From positions 62,001 through 126,000 of the forward strand of contig NZ_JAJEQX010000005.1 of the NCBI RefSeq assembly GCF_020687545.1: a stretch of DNA of 64,000 bases, written 5' to 3'. The DNA is from Ruminococcus turbiniformis (GTDB taxonomy: Bacteria > Bacillota > Clostridia > Lachnospirales > Lachnospiraceae). Numbering within the stretch: position 1 is the stretch's first letter; every line of letters begins with the position of its first letter. The position numbers and the translations under genes were made by a program. Below, piece by piece: positions 16,785 through 26,338 of the stretch. The notes under the pieces are model-generated. The model made no database searches. It saw nothing but the letters and a program-made list of their open reading frames with translations, and was not told the origin of the DNA.

Positions 16785-17927
16785 ATGAAGAAGATTGCAA
16801 TACTCGGATCCACCGGGTCCATCGGCACACAGACGCTGGAGATTGTGAGGACAAACGGCGATATCCGGGTGACGGCGCTGGCAGCGGGATCAAACATTGC
16901 TTTGCTGGAACGGCAGATCCGAGAGTTCAAGCCGAAGATCGCCGCCGTGTGGAGCGAAGACCGCGCCAAAGAGCTGAAAACCCGGATCAGCGACCTGGAC
17001 GTGAAGGTGATGTCCGGCATGGACGGACTTCTCGCAGTGGCTGCGGAGCCGGAAGCACAGATTCTTGTCACGGCGATTGTGGGAATGATCGGTATTCTGC
17101 CGACGATCGAGGCAATCCGAAACGGGAAGGACATCGCGCTTGCGAATAAAGAGACGCTTGTGACTGCGGGGCATATCATTATGCCTTTCGCAGAGAAAAA
17201 CCATGTGTCGATTCTTCCGGTAGACAGCGAACACAGCGCGATCTTCCAGTCGCTGCAGGGAGGCCAGGAAAAGGCACTCCACAAAATTCTTCTCACCGCA
17301 TCCGGCGGACCGTTCCGGGGAAAGAAGCGGGAGGAACTTACAGAGATCAGAGTGGAGGACGCACTCAGGCATCCGAACTGGGCAATGGGCCGGAAGATCA
17401 CGATCGATTCCTCGACCATGATAAACAAAGGGCTTGAGGTGATCGAGGCCAAATGGCTTTTCGGAGTGAACGTGGATCAGATTCAGGTGGTCGTGCAGCC
17501 TCAGAGTATCATTCACTCCATGGTGGAGTACAAAGACGGCGCGGTCATCGCCCAGCTCGGCACACCGGATATGAAGCTGCCGATCCAGTACGCGATCTAT
17601 TATCCCGAGCGCAGATATCTTCCCGGGGAGAGGCTTAATTTCGCGGATCTCGGGCAGATTACATTTGAGAAGCCGGATATGGAGACGTTCCGGGGACTGA
17701 AGCTGGCATTAAAGGCGGGACGTGAAGGAGGATCGCTTCCGACTGTGTTCAATGCAGCAAACGAGAGAGCAGTTGCCATGTTCCTTGACCGGAAGATCGG
17801 ATTCCTTCAGATACCGGAAATCATAGAGAGCTGCATGGAAGCACACAGAAACATAGAAAATCCAACAGTGGATGAGATACTAAAGACAGAGCGGGAGACA
17901 TATGAATTTATTAAAAACAGGTGGTAA
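16785..17927 (+). CDS. dxr: 1-Deoxy-D-xylulose 5-phosphate reductoisomerase
   Basis: The product has 380 residues. An NADPH-binding Rossmann motif, LGSTGSIGTQTLE, opens the protein. ALANKETLVTAG, DSEHSAIFQSL and TIDSSTMINKGLEVIEA contribute metal and substrate ligands. It performs the committed step of the MEP isoprenoid pathway, feeding UppS encoded just upstream. rseP follows after three bases. Confidence 0.96.
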   Translation: MKKIAILGSTGSIGTQTLEIVRTNGDIRVTALAAGSNIALLERQIREFKPKIAAVWSEDRAKELKTRISDLDVKVMSGMDGLLAVAAEPEAQILVTAIVGMIGILPTIEAIRNGKDIALANKETLVTAGHIIMPFAEKNHVSILPVDSEHSAIFQSLQGGQEKALHKILLTASGGPFRGKKREELTEIRVEDALRHPNWAMGRKITIDSSTMINKGLEVIEAKWLFGVNVDQIQVVVQPQSIIHSMVEYKDGAVIAQLGTPDMKLPIQYAIYYPERRYLPGERLNFADLGQITFEKPDMETFRGLKLALKAGREGGSLPTVFNAANERAVAMFLDRKIGFLQIPEIIESCMEAHRNIENPTVDEILKTERETYEFIKNRW

Positions 17928-17930
17928 TAC

Positions 17931-18962
17931 ATGGGCATAATCATAGCAATCCTACTTTTCAGTTTTATTATTATCTTTCACGAGCTGGGACATTTCCTTC
18001 TTGCGAAGGCCAATGGAATCCGTGTGGATGAGTTCTCCCTCGGACTTGGCCCCACGCTGATCGGAAAACAGATCGGCGGGACGTTTTTCTGCATCAAGCT
18101 TCTTCCCTTCGGCGGAGCCTGCATGATGGGGGAGGACGATGAAAACGACACGTCAGAGGGGAGTTTCAACAGCAAATCTGTCTGGGCCAGGATCTCCGTT
18201 ATTGCGGCGGGACCGCTGTTCAATCTGATTCTGGCGTGGATTTTCTGTGTCGTTTTAATCGGGATGACGGGATACAGGCCAACAGAGATTGCCGGTGTGC
18301 AGGAAGGGTATTCCGCTGAGGAACAAGGGCTTCAGGCAGGAGATAAAATTGTAGAAATTAACGGGAGAAATGTCCATATCTGGGATCAGATCAGTCTGTA
18401 TATTTTAAGCCATCCAGATGAGACTGAATATGAGGTGGTTTATGAGCGGGAAGGAGAAGAGTATACGGCCGTTTTGAAGCCCAGACAGCTTGAAGGGGAT
18501 ACATCCCCGCAGTTGGGAATCCTGTCTTCGAATCTTGAAAAGCCAGGTGTACTCGGTACTCTGCAGTATGGTTTCTACAGGCTGCAGTACTGGATGCAGT
18601 ACACGCTTGACAGCCTCCGGATGCTCATAACCGGGCAGGTCGGAATCCGTGATATGTCCGGGCCGGTGGGAATCGTGGATGTTGTGGACGATGTGTACCG
18701 GACCGCTGCGCCGGCAGGAACGATGGCAGTTGTTTTAAGCCTTATGAATTTCGGTACGCTGATCTCGGCGAACCTGGGCGTCGTAAACCTGCTTCCCATA
18801 CCGGCGCTTGACGGCGGAAGGCTTGTATTTCTGATCGTCGAAGCGGTCAGAAGAAAGCGGATTCCTCCGGAAAAGGAAGGAATGGTACACTTTGCCGGGT
18901 TTGCCGTCCTGATGGTTCTTATGGTAGTTGTCATGTATAATGATATTATGAAGCTGTTCTAA
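17931..18962 (+). CDS. rseP: RseP/RasP-type site-2 intramembrane metalloprotease
   Basis: The product has 343 residues. The zinc motif HELGH lies in the first membrane segment, and the second active-site motif is NLLPIPALDGGR near the C-terminus. A PDZ domain lies around residues 115-190. Such proteases cut anti-sigma factors and signal peptides in the membrane. It is the last gene of the uppS-cdsA-dxr-rseP run. Confidence 0.95.
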   Translation: MGIIIAILLFSFIIIFHELGHFLLAKANGIRVDEFSLGLGPTLIGKQIGGTFFCIKLLPFGGACMMGEDDENDTSEGSFNSKSVWARISVIAAGPLFNLILAWIFCVVLIGMTGYRPTEIAGVQEGYSAEEQGLQAGDKIVEINGRNVHIWDQISLYILSHPDETEYEVVYEREGEEYTAVLKPRQLEGDTSPQLGILSSNLEKPGVLGTLQYGFYRLQYWMQYTLDSLRMLITGQVGIRDMSGPVGIVDVVDDVYRTAAPAGTMAVVLSLMNFGTLISANLGVVNLLPIPALDGGRLVFLIVEAVRRKRIPPEKEGMVHFAGFAVLMVLMVVVMYNDIMKLF

Positions 18963-19015
18963 AGAGAAATTCCTGTATATATAATTAATAAGATTATTCT
19001 ATGCAGGAGACAGAT

Positions 19016-20281
19016 ATGAGGTATATACGGGCAATGCAGGAGGAAGCTGCTGAAAAAGGCAAGCTTCAGATCAATGTGACGAATGCGGAGGATTCGAGAC
19101 CTGTTTCAGATGCTCAGATCTCGATTTCGTACACAGGAGTTCCGGAGCAGACGCTGGAGAGAGTGGCGACAGACTCGTCGGGACAGACAGAGATACTTGA
19201 GCTGGATGCGCCTCCCGAGGAGTGGAGCCTGAATCCGGAGAATGAGCGGCAGCCGTATTCGGAGTATACGCTGGATATCAGCGCTCCGGGATATGAGCCG
19301 GTAAGTATAGCCGGCGCGGAGATCCTGGCGAATGTGAAGGCGATCCAGAACGTCAGGATGCGGCCGAGCAATACGGGCAGGGAGGAGGAAGAAGTGTTCG
19401 TCATCCCTGCCCATACTTTATATGGGGATTATCCGCCGAAGATTGCGGAGGATGAGATCAAGCCCGTGAATGAGAGCGGGGAGATTGTTTTAAGCCGCGT
19501 TGTAGTCCCGGAGTATATCGTCGTTCACAACGGGTCGCCCCGGGATTCGACGGCGAACAACTATTATGTGAAATACAAGGATTATATCAAAAATGTGGCG
19601 TCCAGCGAGATCTACGCCACTTGGCCGTCGAACACGATCCGGGCGAATGTGCTGGCGATCATGTCGTTTACGCTGAACCGGGTGTATACGGAGTGGTACA
19701 GGAACCGTGGATATGACTTCACGATTACTTCATCCACCGCGTTTGACCACAAATGGATTCCGGAGCGGAACGTCTATGACACGATCTCCGTGATCGTGGA
19801 TGAGCTTTTCGCCAGTTATCTCTCCCGGCCGAACGTGCGCCAGCCGATCCTGACGCAGTACTGCGATGGGAGAAGGGTGAGCTGCCCGAACTGGATGACT
19901 CAGTGGGGGTCAAAGGAGCTGGGCGATCAGGGAATGTCGCCCATCGAGATCCTGCGGTATTTCTACGGTGATGATATGTACATCAACACGGCAGAGGAGA
20001 TCTCGGGCATACCGTCCTCCTGGCCGGGCTACAATCTTGAAGCGGGATCAAGCGGCAGCAAGGTCCGGCAGATGCAGGAACAGCTCAATGTGATCGCCGA
20101 TGCATACCCCGCGCTTCCGAAGCTTACGGCAGACGGCATTTACGGCCCTGCGACGGAAGAGGCGGTGCGGGAATTTCAGTCAGTGTTCGGACTTCCGGCG
20201 ACGGGAATTGTGGATTATCCGACCTGGTATAAAATATCGGAGATCTATGTGGGCGTATCGAGGATCGCGGAGCTGACGTGA
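19016..20281 (+). CDS. Peptidoglycan-binding protein with carboxypeptidase-regulatory-like and SpoIID-like segments
   Basis: The protein has 421 residues from ATG 19016, preceded by AGGAG; an ATG at 19001 lacks a site. Residues about 10-105 look like a carboxypeptidase-regulatory beta domain (INVTNAEDSRPVSDAQISI). The middle (about 185-310) has a SpoIID-like or related fold, including NTIRANVLAIMSFTLNRVYT. Residues about 345-410 form a PG_binding_1 repeat (GSSGSKVRQMQEQLNVI, DGIYGPATEEAVREFQ). There is no clear signal peptide. It probably acts on cell-wall glycan, perhaps in sporulation, but the catalytic role is not established. Confidence 0.75.
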   Translation: MRYIRAMQEEAAEKGKLQINVTNAEDSRPVSDAQISISYTGVPEQTLERVATDSSGQTEILELDAPPEEWSLNPENERQPYSEYTLDISAPGYEPVSIAGAEILANVKAIQNVRMRPSNTGREEEEVFVIPAHTLYGDYPPKIAEDEIKPVNESGEIVLSRVVVPEYIVVHNGSPRDSTANNYYVKYKDYIKNVASSEIYATWPSNTIRANVLAIMSFTLNRVYTEWYRNRGYDFTITSSTAFDHKWIPERNVYDTISVIVDELFASYLSRPNVRQPILTQYCDGRRVSCPNWMTQWGSKELGDQGMSPIEILRYFYGDDMYINTAEEISGIPSSWPGYNLEAGSSGSKVRQMQEQLNVIADAYPALPKLTADGIYGPATEEAVREFQSVFGLPATGIVDYPTWYKISEIYVGVSRIAELT

Positions 20282-20330
20282 CACGGCAGCAGGAACAGCC
20301 CGACACGGCGGTGTGCAGAGAGGAGAATCA

Positions 20331-21578
20331 ATGGCGCGGAGAAAACGAAGGAGAGGAAGAAGACGCAGGACAGGATGCGCCGGGGCACTGATTGCCCTGG
20401 CACTGATCGGAGCTTTCGGCGCTTACGCGGTGCCCTGGGCGGTATCCGAATACGGCGGCAGCTTAAAGGAAGTGATCAGTACCGCGGTGAGAAGCACGGT
20501 GAGCAGCGCGCTTGAACAGCAGGCGGATTTTCCGGAGCTGACCGTGACGGAAGAGGAGGTCGCAGGCGACTTCTATTTTCAGCAGTTAAGCGCGGAGGAG
20601 CAGACAGTATACCGGGAACTTCTGCAGGGCGTAACCGCGATGGAAGAGCGGATCCTGCTCCATGCGGGGAGAGAGGATTCTCCGGCGCGGGTGTATGAGT
20701 ATCTGATTTACGACCGCCCGGAGCTCTTCTGGTGCAGCGGCAGCTCCCAGATGACGGTTTATGACGATTATACGGAATTCTATCCGGAGTACACATGTAC
20801 GGCGGAGGAGAAGGCAGTACGGCAGAGTGAGATTGACAGCGCTGTCTCAGCCTGCCTTTCGGGAATTTCGGACGGAGCTTCAGATTATGACCGGATCCGC
20901 TATGTTTTTGAATATCTTGTCAATACGGTGGATTACGATGAAAGCGCGCCGGACAATCAGAATATATACAGTGCGCTCGTGGGGCAGAGATCCGTGTGTG
21001 CGGGCTACTCCAGGGCAGCCCAGTATCTTCTGAAAAACCAGGGGATCGAGTGTATCTATGTGATCGGGACGGCACAGGGGCAGGATGCTCACGCGTGGAA
21101 TATTGTAAACTGCGGCGGGGCATATTATCAGATGGATGTGACCTTCGGCGACCCGGTGTTCCTGGCGGCGGAGAACGGGGAAGCACTGCCGCAGAATGTG
21201 ATCAACTATGACTATCTCTGCTGTACGGATGCGGAGATTGCGGCGGATCACGAGCAGAGCACGGAAATTGCGTATCCGGCTTGTGTCTCGGAGGATCTGA
21301 ACTACTACCGGATGAACGGGATGTTCTATGAGTCTTATGATCCGCAGATGCTTCTGAGCGCCATGAATGACAGTGTATACGCGCAGGAGTCCATGTTTGT
21401 GTGTAAATTTTCTGATGCATCTGTCTATGAACAGGCATATGAGGGCGTGATCGGAGAGCTCCTCCCGGAGGCGGCACAGAATCTGGCGTACGCGTACGGG
21501 CTGGAGCGGGTGACATACTCCTATGTGGAGGATGAAACGCATTTTAAAATTATGATTTTCTGGGATTACGGGCAGTGA
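20331..21578 (+). CDS. Membrane-anchored transglutaminase-like (cysteine protease fold) protein
   Basis: The protein has 415 residues from ATG 20331, which follows GAGAGGAGA; an earlier start at 20313 has none. An arginine/lysine-rich N-terminus (ARRKRRRGRRRR) and one hydrophobic helix near 15-38 anchor it with the rest outside. The transglutaminase core has Cys in SVCAGYSRAAQ, His in DAHAWN and Asp in MDVTFGD. Such proteins are found beside wall-active genes, and the upstream neighbour binds peptidoglycan. The true substrate is unknown. Confidence 0.82.
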   Translation: MARRKRRRGRRRRTGCAGALIALALIGAFGAYAVPWAVSEYGGSLKEVISTAVRSTVSSALEQQADFPELTVTEEEVAGDFYFQQLSAEEQTVYRELLQGVTAMEERILLHAGREDSPARVYEYLIYDRPELFWCSGSSQMTVYDDYTEFYPEYTCTAEEKAVRQSEIDSAVSACLSGISDGASDYDRIRYVFEYLVNTVDYDESAPDNQNIYSALVGQRSVCAGYSRAAQYLLKNQGIECIYVIGTAQGQDAHAWNIVNCGGAYYQMDVTFGDPVFLAAENGEALPQNVINYDYLCCTDAEIAADHEQSTEIAYPACVSEDLNYYRMNGMFYESYDPQMLLSAMNDSVYAQESMFVCKFSDASVYEQAYEGVIGELLPEAAQNLAYAYGLERVTYSYVEDETHFKIMIFWDYGQ

Positions 21579-21660
21579 ACGGCGAAGTTTTGCGCCTGCT
21601 TATCAGCAGATGTTATGAATATTAATAAGTTTTAATGCGTATTTGCAGGGAAACTCACTG

Positions 21661-21689
21661 TTGAAATATGCAAAAACTTGTAGTATAAT
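21661..21689 (+). promoter_or_regulatory. Promoter of carAB
   Basis: TTGAAA (21661-21666) and TATAAT (21684-21689) are 17 bases apart. Transcription would start near 21696, giving a leader of about 155 bases before carA that includes stable hairpins. Confidence 0.65.
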
Positions 21690-21707
21690 TTTTACAATTT
21701 GAGAACG

Positions 21708-21761
21708 AGGGCGCTCTGGATCAAAAGACTCCAAGAGTGCCTTTGCTATGCAATGGCATAG
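21708..21761 (+). promoter_or_regulatory. Two leader hairpins upstream of carA (candidate attenuation element)
   Basis: AGGGCGCTCTGGA (21708-21720) pairs with TCC, a bulged A, and AGAGTGCCTT (21730-21743) across a nine-base loop. CTATGC-AATG-GCATAG follows at 21746-21761. The bulged long stem recalls PyrR-type leader hairpins, but the PyrR consensus is not clearly present. Regulation by pyrimidines is only a suggestion. Confidence 0.35.
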
Positions 21762-21851
21762 GCAGAGCCGCGGATGTATGTGCGGGCCAGCACTGCGCGG
21801 TGTGTGATCAAAGGATGATACCACGGAATTATGAAGGGAAAGGGTGAACAG

Positions 21852-22922
21852 ATGAAGGCTTTTCTAATCTTGGAAGACGGTACTGTTTTTACAGGGACAA
21901 GCATCGGTTCTTCGCGCGACTGTATCAGCGAGATCGTATTTAACACTTCAATGACCGGCTATCTGGAGGTCTTAACAGACCCGTCCTACGCGGGACAGGC
22001 GGTTGTCATGACATATCCCCTGATCGGGAATTACGGAATTACCCCGGATATGGAATCAAAGAAGGCGTGGCCGGACGGATATATTGTGAGGGAACTCTCA
22101 AGGATGCCGAGCAATTTCCGCTGTGAGGGAACGATTCAGGACTTCTTAAAAGAACAGGACATTCCCGGGATCGCAGGAATTGATACCCGCGCTCTCACGA
22201 AGATATTAAGAGAGAAGGGTACCATGAACGGCATGATTACCACGAACGAGGATTATGATCTTGACGAGATCCTTCCGAAGCTTAAGAGTTATACAGTCGG
22301 GGACGTGGTCACAAAGGTGACGTGCCCGGAGAAATACGTGCTTGAGGGAGACGGCCTGAAGGTGGCGCTTCTCGACCTGGGAGCCAAGAATAATATTGCG
22401 AAGTCTTTAAACAGCCGCGGCTGTGAAGTGACCGTTTATCCGGCCTACACATCCGCAGAGGAGATCATTGCATCGAAGCCCGACGGCATCATGCTCTCCA
22501 ACGGCCCCGGAGACCCGGCGGACTGCACATCTGTGATCGAAGAAATCAGAAAACTCTATGAAACGGATATTCCGATTTTTGCAATCTGTCTCGGACATCA
22601 GCTTATGGCGCTTGCCACAGGGGCGTCCACCCACAAGCTGAAATACGGACACCGCGGCGGAAACCACCCGGTAAAGGATCTGGAAACCGGAAGAGTGTAT
22701 ATCTCCTCTCAGAACCACGGCTATGTGGTGGATGAGGAGTCGGTTGATCCGAAAGTGGCGGTGCCGGCGTTTAAGAATGTAAACGACGGGACAAACGAGG
22801 GACTCGCCTATGTTGGAAAGAACATTTTCACGGTTCAGTTCCATCCGGAAGCGTGCCCGGGACCGCAGGATTCCGGCTATCTCTTTGACAGATTTATTGA
22901 CATGATGAAAGGAGCGAAATAA
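21852..22922 (+). CDS. carA: Carbamoyl-phosphate synthase small (glutaminase) subunit
   Basis: The product has 356 residues from ATG 21852, giving the canonical MKAFLILEDGTVFTG start; the ATG at 21831 lies seven codons upstream. The glutaminase nucleophile is Cys in FAICLGHQLMALA. The His-Glu pair lies in TVQFHPEACPG. It supplies ammonia to CarB for arginine and pyrimidine synthesis. Stop and carB start overlap by one base (TAATG). Confidence 0.97.
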   Translation: MKAFLILEDGTVFTGTSIGSSRDCISEIVFNTSMTGYLEVLTDPSYAGQAVVMTYPLIGNYGITPDMESKKAWPDGYIVRELSRMPSNFRCEGTIQDFLKEQDIPGIAGIDTRALTKILREKGTMNGMITTNEDYDLDEILPKLKSYTVGDVVTKVTCPEKYVLEGDGLKVALLDLGAKNNIAKSLNSRGCEVTVYPAYTSAEEIIASKPDGIMLSNGPGDPADCTSVIEEIRKLYETDIPIFAICLGHQLMALATGASTHKLKYGHRGGNHPVKDLETGRVYISSQNHGYVVDEESVDPKVAVPAFKNVNDGTNEGLAYVGKNIFTVQFHPEACPGPQDSGYLFDRFIDMMKGAK

Positions 22923-25900
22923 TGCCCAGAGATTTAAGCATCAAAAAGGTACTTGTTATCGGGTCCGGCCCGATTGTCATCGGCCAGGCCGCGGAATTTG
23001 ACTATGCGGGAACACAGGCATGCCGCTCCCTGAAGGAAGAAGGAATTGAGGTTGTTCTCTTAAACTCCAATCCTGCGACGATCATGACGGACAAAGATAT
23101 CGCTGACCGCGTATATATTGAGCCCCTCACTGTGGAAGTGGTGGAGCAGCTTATCAAAAAGGAGAAACCGGACAGCGTTCTCCCCACGCTTGGAGGACAG
23201 GCGGGACTCAACCTTGCCATGGAGCTTGAGGAGGCCGGTTTCTTAAAGGAGAACGGCGTGCGCCTGATCGGTACGACGTCAGAGACGATCAAAAAGGCGG
23301 AGGACCGGCTGGAGTTCAAGGCGACGATGGAGAAGATCGGGGAGCCGGTGGCAGCCTCCCTTGTCGTGGAAAACGTGGATGACGGCCTTGCCTTTGCAAA
23401 TAAGATCGGTTATCCGGTTGTGCTCCGCCCGGCTTATACGCTCGGCGGAAGCGGCGGCGGCATCGCCCATGACTCCCACCAGCTTGTGGAGATCCTGGAG
23501 AACGGACTCCGTCTCTCCCGCGTGGGACAGGTGCTTGTAGAGCGCTGCATCGCGGGCTGGAAGGAGATCGAGTATGAGGTGATGCGCGACAGCAAGGGAA
23601 ACTGCATCACGGTCTGCAACATGGAAAATATCGACCCGGTAGGCGTGCACACCGGAGACAGTATCGTTGTGGCTCCGTCCCAGACGCTGGGCGACAAGGA
23701 GTATCAGATGCTGCGTACATCTGCGCTCAACATTATCAGTGAGCTTAACATCACAGGCGGGTGCAACGTGCAGTATGCGCTGAACCCGGATTCCTTTGAA
23801 TACTGTGTCATCGAGGTAAATCCCCGTGTGAGCCGTTCCTCCGCGCTCGCGTCCAAGGCGACAGGTTATCCGATCGCCAAAGTGGCGGCGAAGATCGCGC
23901 TCGGATACACGCTCGATGAGATTAAAAACGCTATCACACAGAAGACGTATGCAAGCTTTGAGCCCATGCTGGACTATGTGGTTGTAAAGCTTCCCCGTCT
24001 GCCCTTTGATAAATTCATCAGCGCCAAGAGAACGCTGACAACACAGATGAAGGCCACAGGAGAGGTCATGAGTATCTGCAACAATTTCGAGGGAGCACTC
24101 ATGAAAGCGATCCGCTCTCTGGAGCAGCATGTGGACAGCCTGATGTCCTATGATTTTACAGGGCTCTCCATGGATGACCTGATGGAGCAGCTTGAGATCG
24201 TGGACGACATGCGCATCTGGAGGATCGCGGAGGCTATCCGCCGGGGCGTTGACTATGATACAATCTACAATATTACAAAGATTGACCGCTGGTTTATTGA
24301 TAAATTCGCTATCATCGTGGAGATGGAAAATGCGCTTAAAAACGAGGAACTTACGCCGGAGCTTTTAAAAGAGGCGAAACGGATCGAGTTCCCGGACAAC
24401 GTGATCGCACGCCTGACAGGAAAGAGCGAGCGAGAGATTCACGACATGCGCCATGAAAACGGCATTGTGGCAGCGTACAAGATCGTTGATACCTGTGCCG
24501 CAGAGTTCGCGGCGGAGACCCCGTACTACTACTCCGTTTACGGCAGTGAGAACGAGGTGGAAGAGACGAAGGACAGGAAGAAGGTCCTTGTCCTGGGTTC
24601 CGGCCCGATCCGTATCGGACAGGGAATCGAGTTCGATTTCTGCTCTGTGCACTGTACATGGGCATTTGCAAAAGAAGGGTACGAGACGATCATCGTGAAC
24701 AATAACCCGGAGACGGTAAGTACTGACTTCGATATCGCGGACAAGCTGTACTTTGAGCCTCTCACTCCGGAGGATGTGGAGAGTATCGTAGACATTGAGA
24801 AGCCGGACGGAGCAGTCGTTCAGTTCGGAGGACAGACGGCCATCAAGCTGACCGAAGCGCTTATGAAGATGGGCGTGCCGATCCTCGGTACATCCGCGGA
24901 GAACGTGGACAAGGCAGAAGACAGAGAACTCTTCGACGAGATTCTGGAAGAGTGTGAGATCCCGCGCCCCACAGGCGGAACTGTATTTACGGCGGAGGAG
25001 GCCAAAGAAGTGGCAAACCGCCTTGGCTATCCGGTGCTCGTGCGCCCGTCCTACGTGCTCGGCGGACAGGGAATGCAGATCGCCATCAACGACAACGACA
25101 TCGACCAGTTCATCGGCATCATCAACCGGATCGCACAGGATCACCCGATCCTTGTGGATAAATATCTCCAGGGCAAGGAGATCGAGGTGGATGCGGTGTG
25201 CGACGGAACGGATATTCTGATTCCGGGAATTATGGAGCACATCGAGCGCGCCGGAATCCACTCCGGAGACAGTATCTCCGTCTACCCGGCCCAGAGCCTG
25301 ACGGACGGAGCGAAGGCGAAGATCGCGGAGTACACGAGAAGACTTGCAAAATCGCTTCACGTCATCGGTATGATCAATATTCAGTTTATTGTCTGCGGAG
25401 ACGAGGACGTGTATGTCATCGAGGTGAACCCGCGTTCCAGCCGTACTGTGCCGTATATCAGCAAGGTGACGGGCATCCCGATCGTGCCGCTTGCGACGCA
25501 GGTGATCATCGGGAAGAAGATCAGAGAGCTCGGATATACGCCGGGACTTCAGCCGGAGGCTGACTATGTGGCAGTCAAGATGCCGGTATTCTCCTTTGAG
25601 AAGATCCGCGGCGCTGATATCAGCCTGGGGCCTGAGATGAAGTCCACAGGCGAGTGCCTCGGTATTGCGAAGACGTTCGATGAGGCGCTTTACAAGGCAT
25701 TCATCGGCGCGGGAATCAAACTGCCGAAGTTCAAAAACATGATTATGACCGTGCGCGACGAGGATCAGCCGGAAGCGGTGGAGATCGGCCGCAGGTTCGA
25801 GGCTATCGGCTACCATATCTTTGCCACAAGCGGAACGGCGAGAGCTCTTAACGCGGCGGGAGTGAAAGCGACGCCGGTGAGAAAGATCGAGCAGGAGTCA

Positions 25901-26122
25901 CCGAACCTTCTTGACCTGATTCTGGGACACAAGATCGACCTTGTCATCGACATCCCGGCTCAGGGTGCGGAACATTCAAAGGACGGTTTCGTCATCCGGA
26001 GAAATGCAATTGAGACAGGCGTGAACGTGCTCACTGCCATTGATACGGCCGAAGCACTTATCACCAGCCTTGAGAATACAGATATCAGGAAGCTGACGCT
26101 GATCGATATCGCGAGAATATAG
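22922..26122 (+). CDS. carB: Carbamoyl-phosphate synthase large subunit
   Basis: The 1066 residues match the family length. There are two homologous ATP-grasp halves: the first opens KVLVIGSGPIVIGQAAEFDY, the second KVLVLGSGPIRIGQGIEFDF near residue 555. An allosteric MGS-like domain occupies the C-terminal 130 residues. It makes carbamoyl phosphate from bicarbonate, ammonia and two ATP. It is translated together with carA, and a terminator follows at 26165. Confidence 0.97.
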   Translation: MPRDLSIKKVLVIGSGPIVIGQAAEFDYAGTQACRSLKEEGIEVVLLNSNPATIMTDKDIADRVYIEPLTVEVVEQLIKKEKPDSVLPTLGGQAGLNLAMELEEAGFLKENGVRLIGTTSETIKKAEDRLEFKATMEKIGEPVAASLVVENVDDGLAFANKIGYPVVLRPAYTLGGSGGGIAHDSHQLVEILENGLRLSRVGQVLVERCIAGWKEIEYEVMRDSKGNCITVCNMENIDPVGVHTGDSIVVAPSQTLGDKEYQMLRTSALNIISELNITGGCNVQYALNPDSFEYCVIEVNPRVSRSSALASKATGYPIAKVAAKIALGYTLDEIKNAITQKTYASFEPMLDYVVVKLPRLPFDKFISAKRTLTTQMKATGEVMSICNNFEGALMKAIRSLEQHVDSLMSYDFTGLSMDDLMEQLEIVDDMRIWRIAEAIRRGVDYDTIYNITKIDRWFIDKFAIIVEMENALKNEELTPELLKEAKRIEFPDNVIARLTGKSEREIHDMRHENGIVAAYKIVDTCAAEFAAETPYYYSVYGSENEVEETKDRKKVLVLGSGPIRIGQGIEFDFCSVHCTWAFAKEGYETIIVNNNPETVSTDFDIADKLYFEPLTPEDVESIVDIEKPDGAVVQFGGQTAIKLTEALMKMGVPILGTSAENVDKAEDRELFDEILEECEIPRPTGGTVFTAEEAKEVANRLGYPVLVRPSYVLGGQGMQIAINDNDIDQFIGIINRIAQDHPILVDKYLQGKEIEVDAVCDGTDILIPGIMEHIERAGIHSGDSISVYPAQSLTDGAKAKIAEYTRRLAKSLHVIGMINIQFIVCGDEDVYVIEVNPRSSRTVPYISKVTGIPIVPLATQVIIGKKIRELGYTPGLQPEADYVAVKMPVFSFEKIRGADISLGPEMKSTGECLGIAKTFDEALYKAFIGAGIKLPKFKNMIMTVRDEDQPEAVEIGRRFEAIGYHIFATSGTARALNAAGVKATPVRKIEQESPNLLDLILGHKIDLVIDIPAQGAEHSKDGFVIRRNAIETGVNVLTAIDTAEALITSLENTDIRKLTLIDIARI

Positions 26123-26127
26123 AGCAA

Positions 26128-26146
26128 CAGTTCAGCTGTCTGAACG
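26128..26146. repeat. Second copy of the GTTCAG/CTGAAC inverted repeat
   Basis: CAGTTCAGCTGTCTGAACG differs at one base from the copy at 3179-3197. It sits six bases after the carB stop. It is too short and lacks a T-run, so it is not the main terminator. Confidence 0.5.
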
Positions 26147-26164
26147 TGAAAAAAGTTATAAAAG

Positions 26165-26210
26165 ACCGCAGGAAATGTGCGTATGTATGCGTGGATTTCC
26201 TGCGGTTTTT
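26165..26210 (+). terminator. Intrinsic terminator of carAB
   Basis: ACCGCAGGAAAT (26165-26176) pairs with ATTTCCTGCGGT (26195-26206) around an 18-base loop, followed by TTTTT. Confidence 0.85.
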
Positions 26211-26338
26211 GTGCGATACGCCCGGAGGGCGGCCGTGCTTGCACGAGCGTGCATCCGACGAGCAAAAGTACGGCAAGCATGTTATAATAGAAGAATGAGT
26301 GGAAACCAAAGAGGAAAAATCATACAGGAGAAACCGAC

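Noticed and set aside
21708-21761. Definite PyrR-binding attenuator
   Set aside because: The hairpin geometry is suggestive, but the conserved PyrR loop sequence is not clearly present, so I kept it only as a candidate.
23279-25816. Long minus-strand open frames opposite carB
   Set aside because: They are antisense shadows of a G+C-rich conserved gene, without ribosome binding sites or family motifs.
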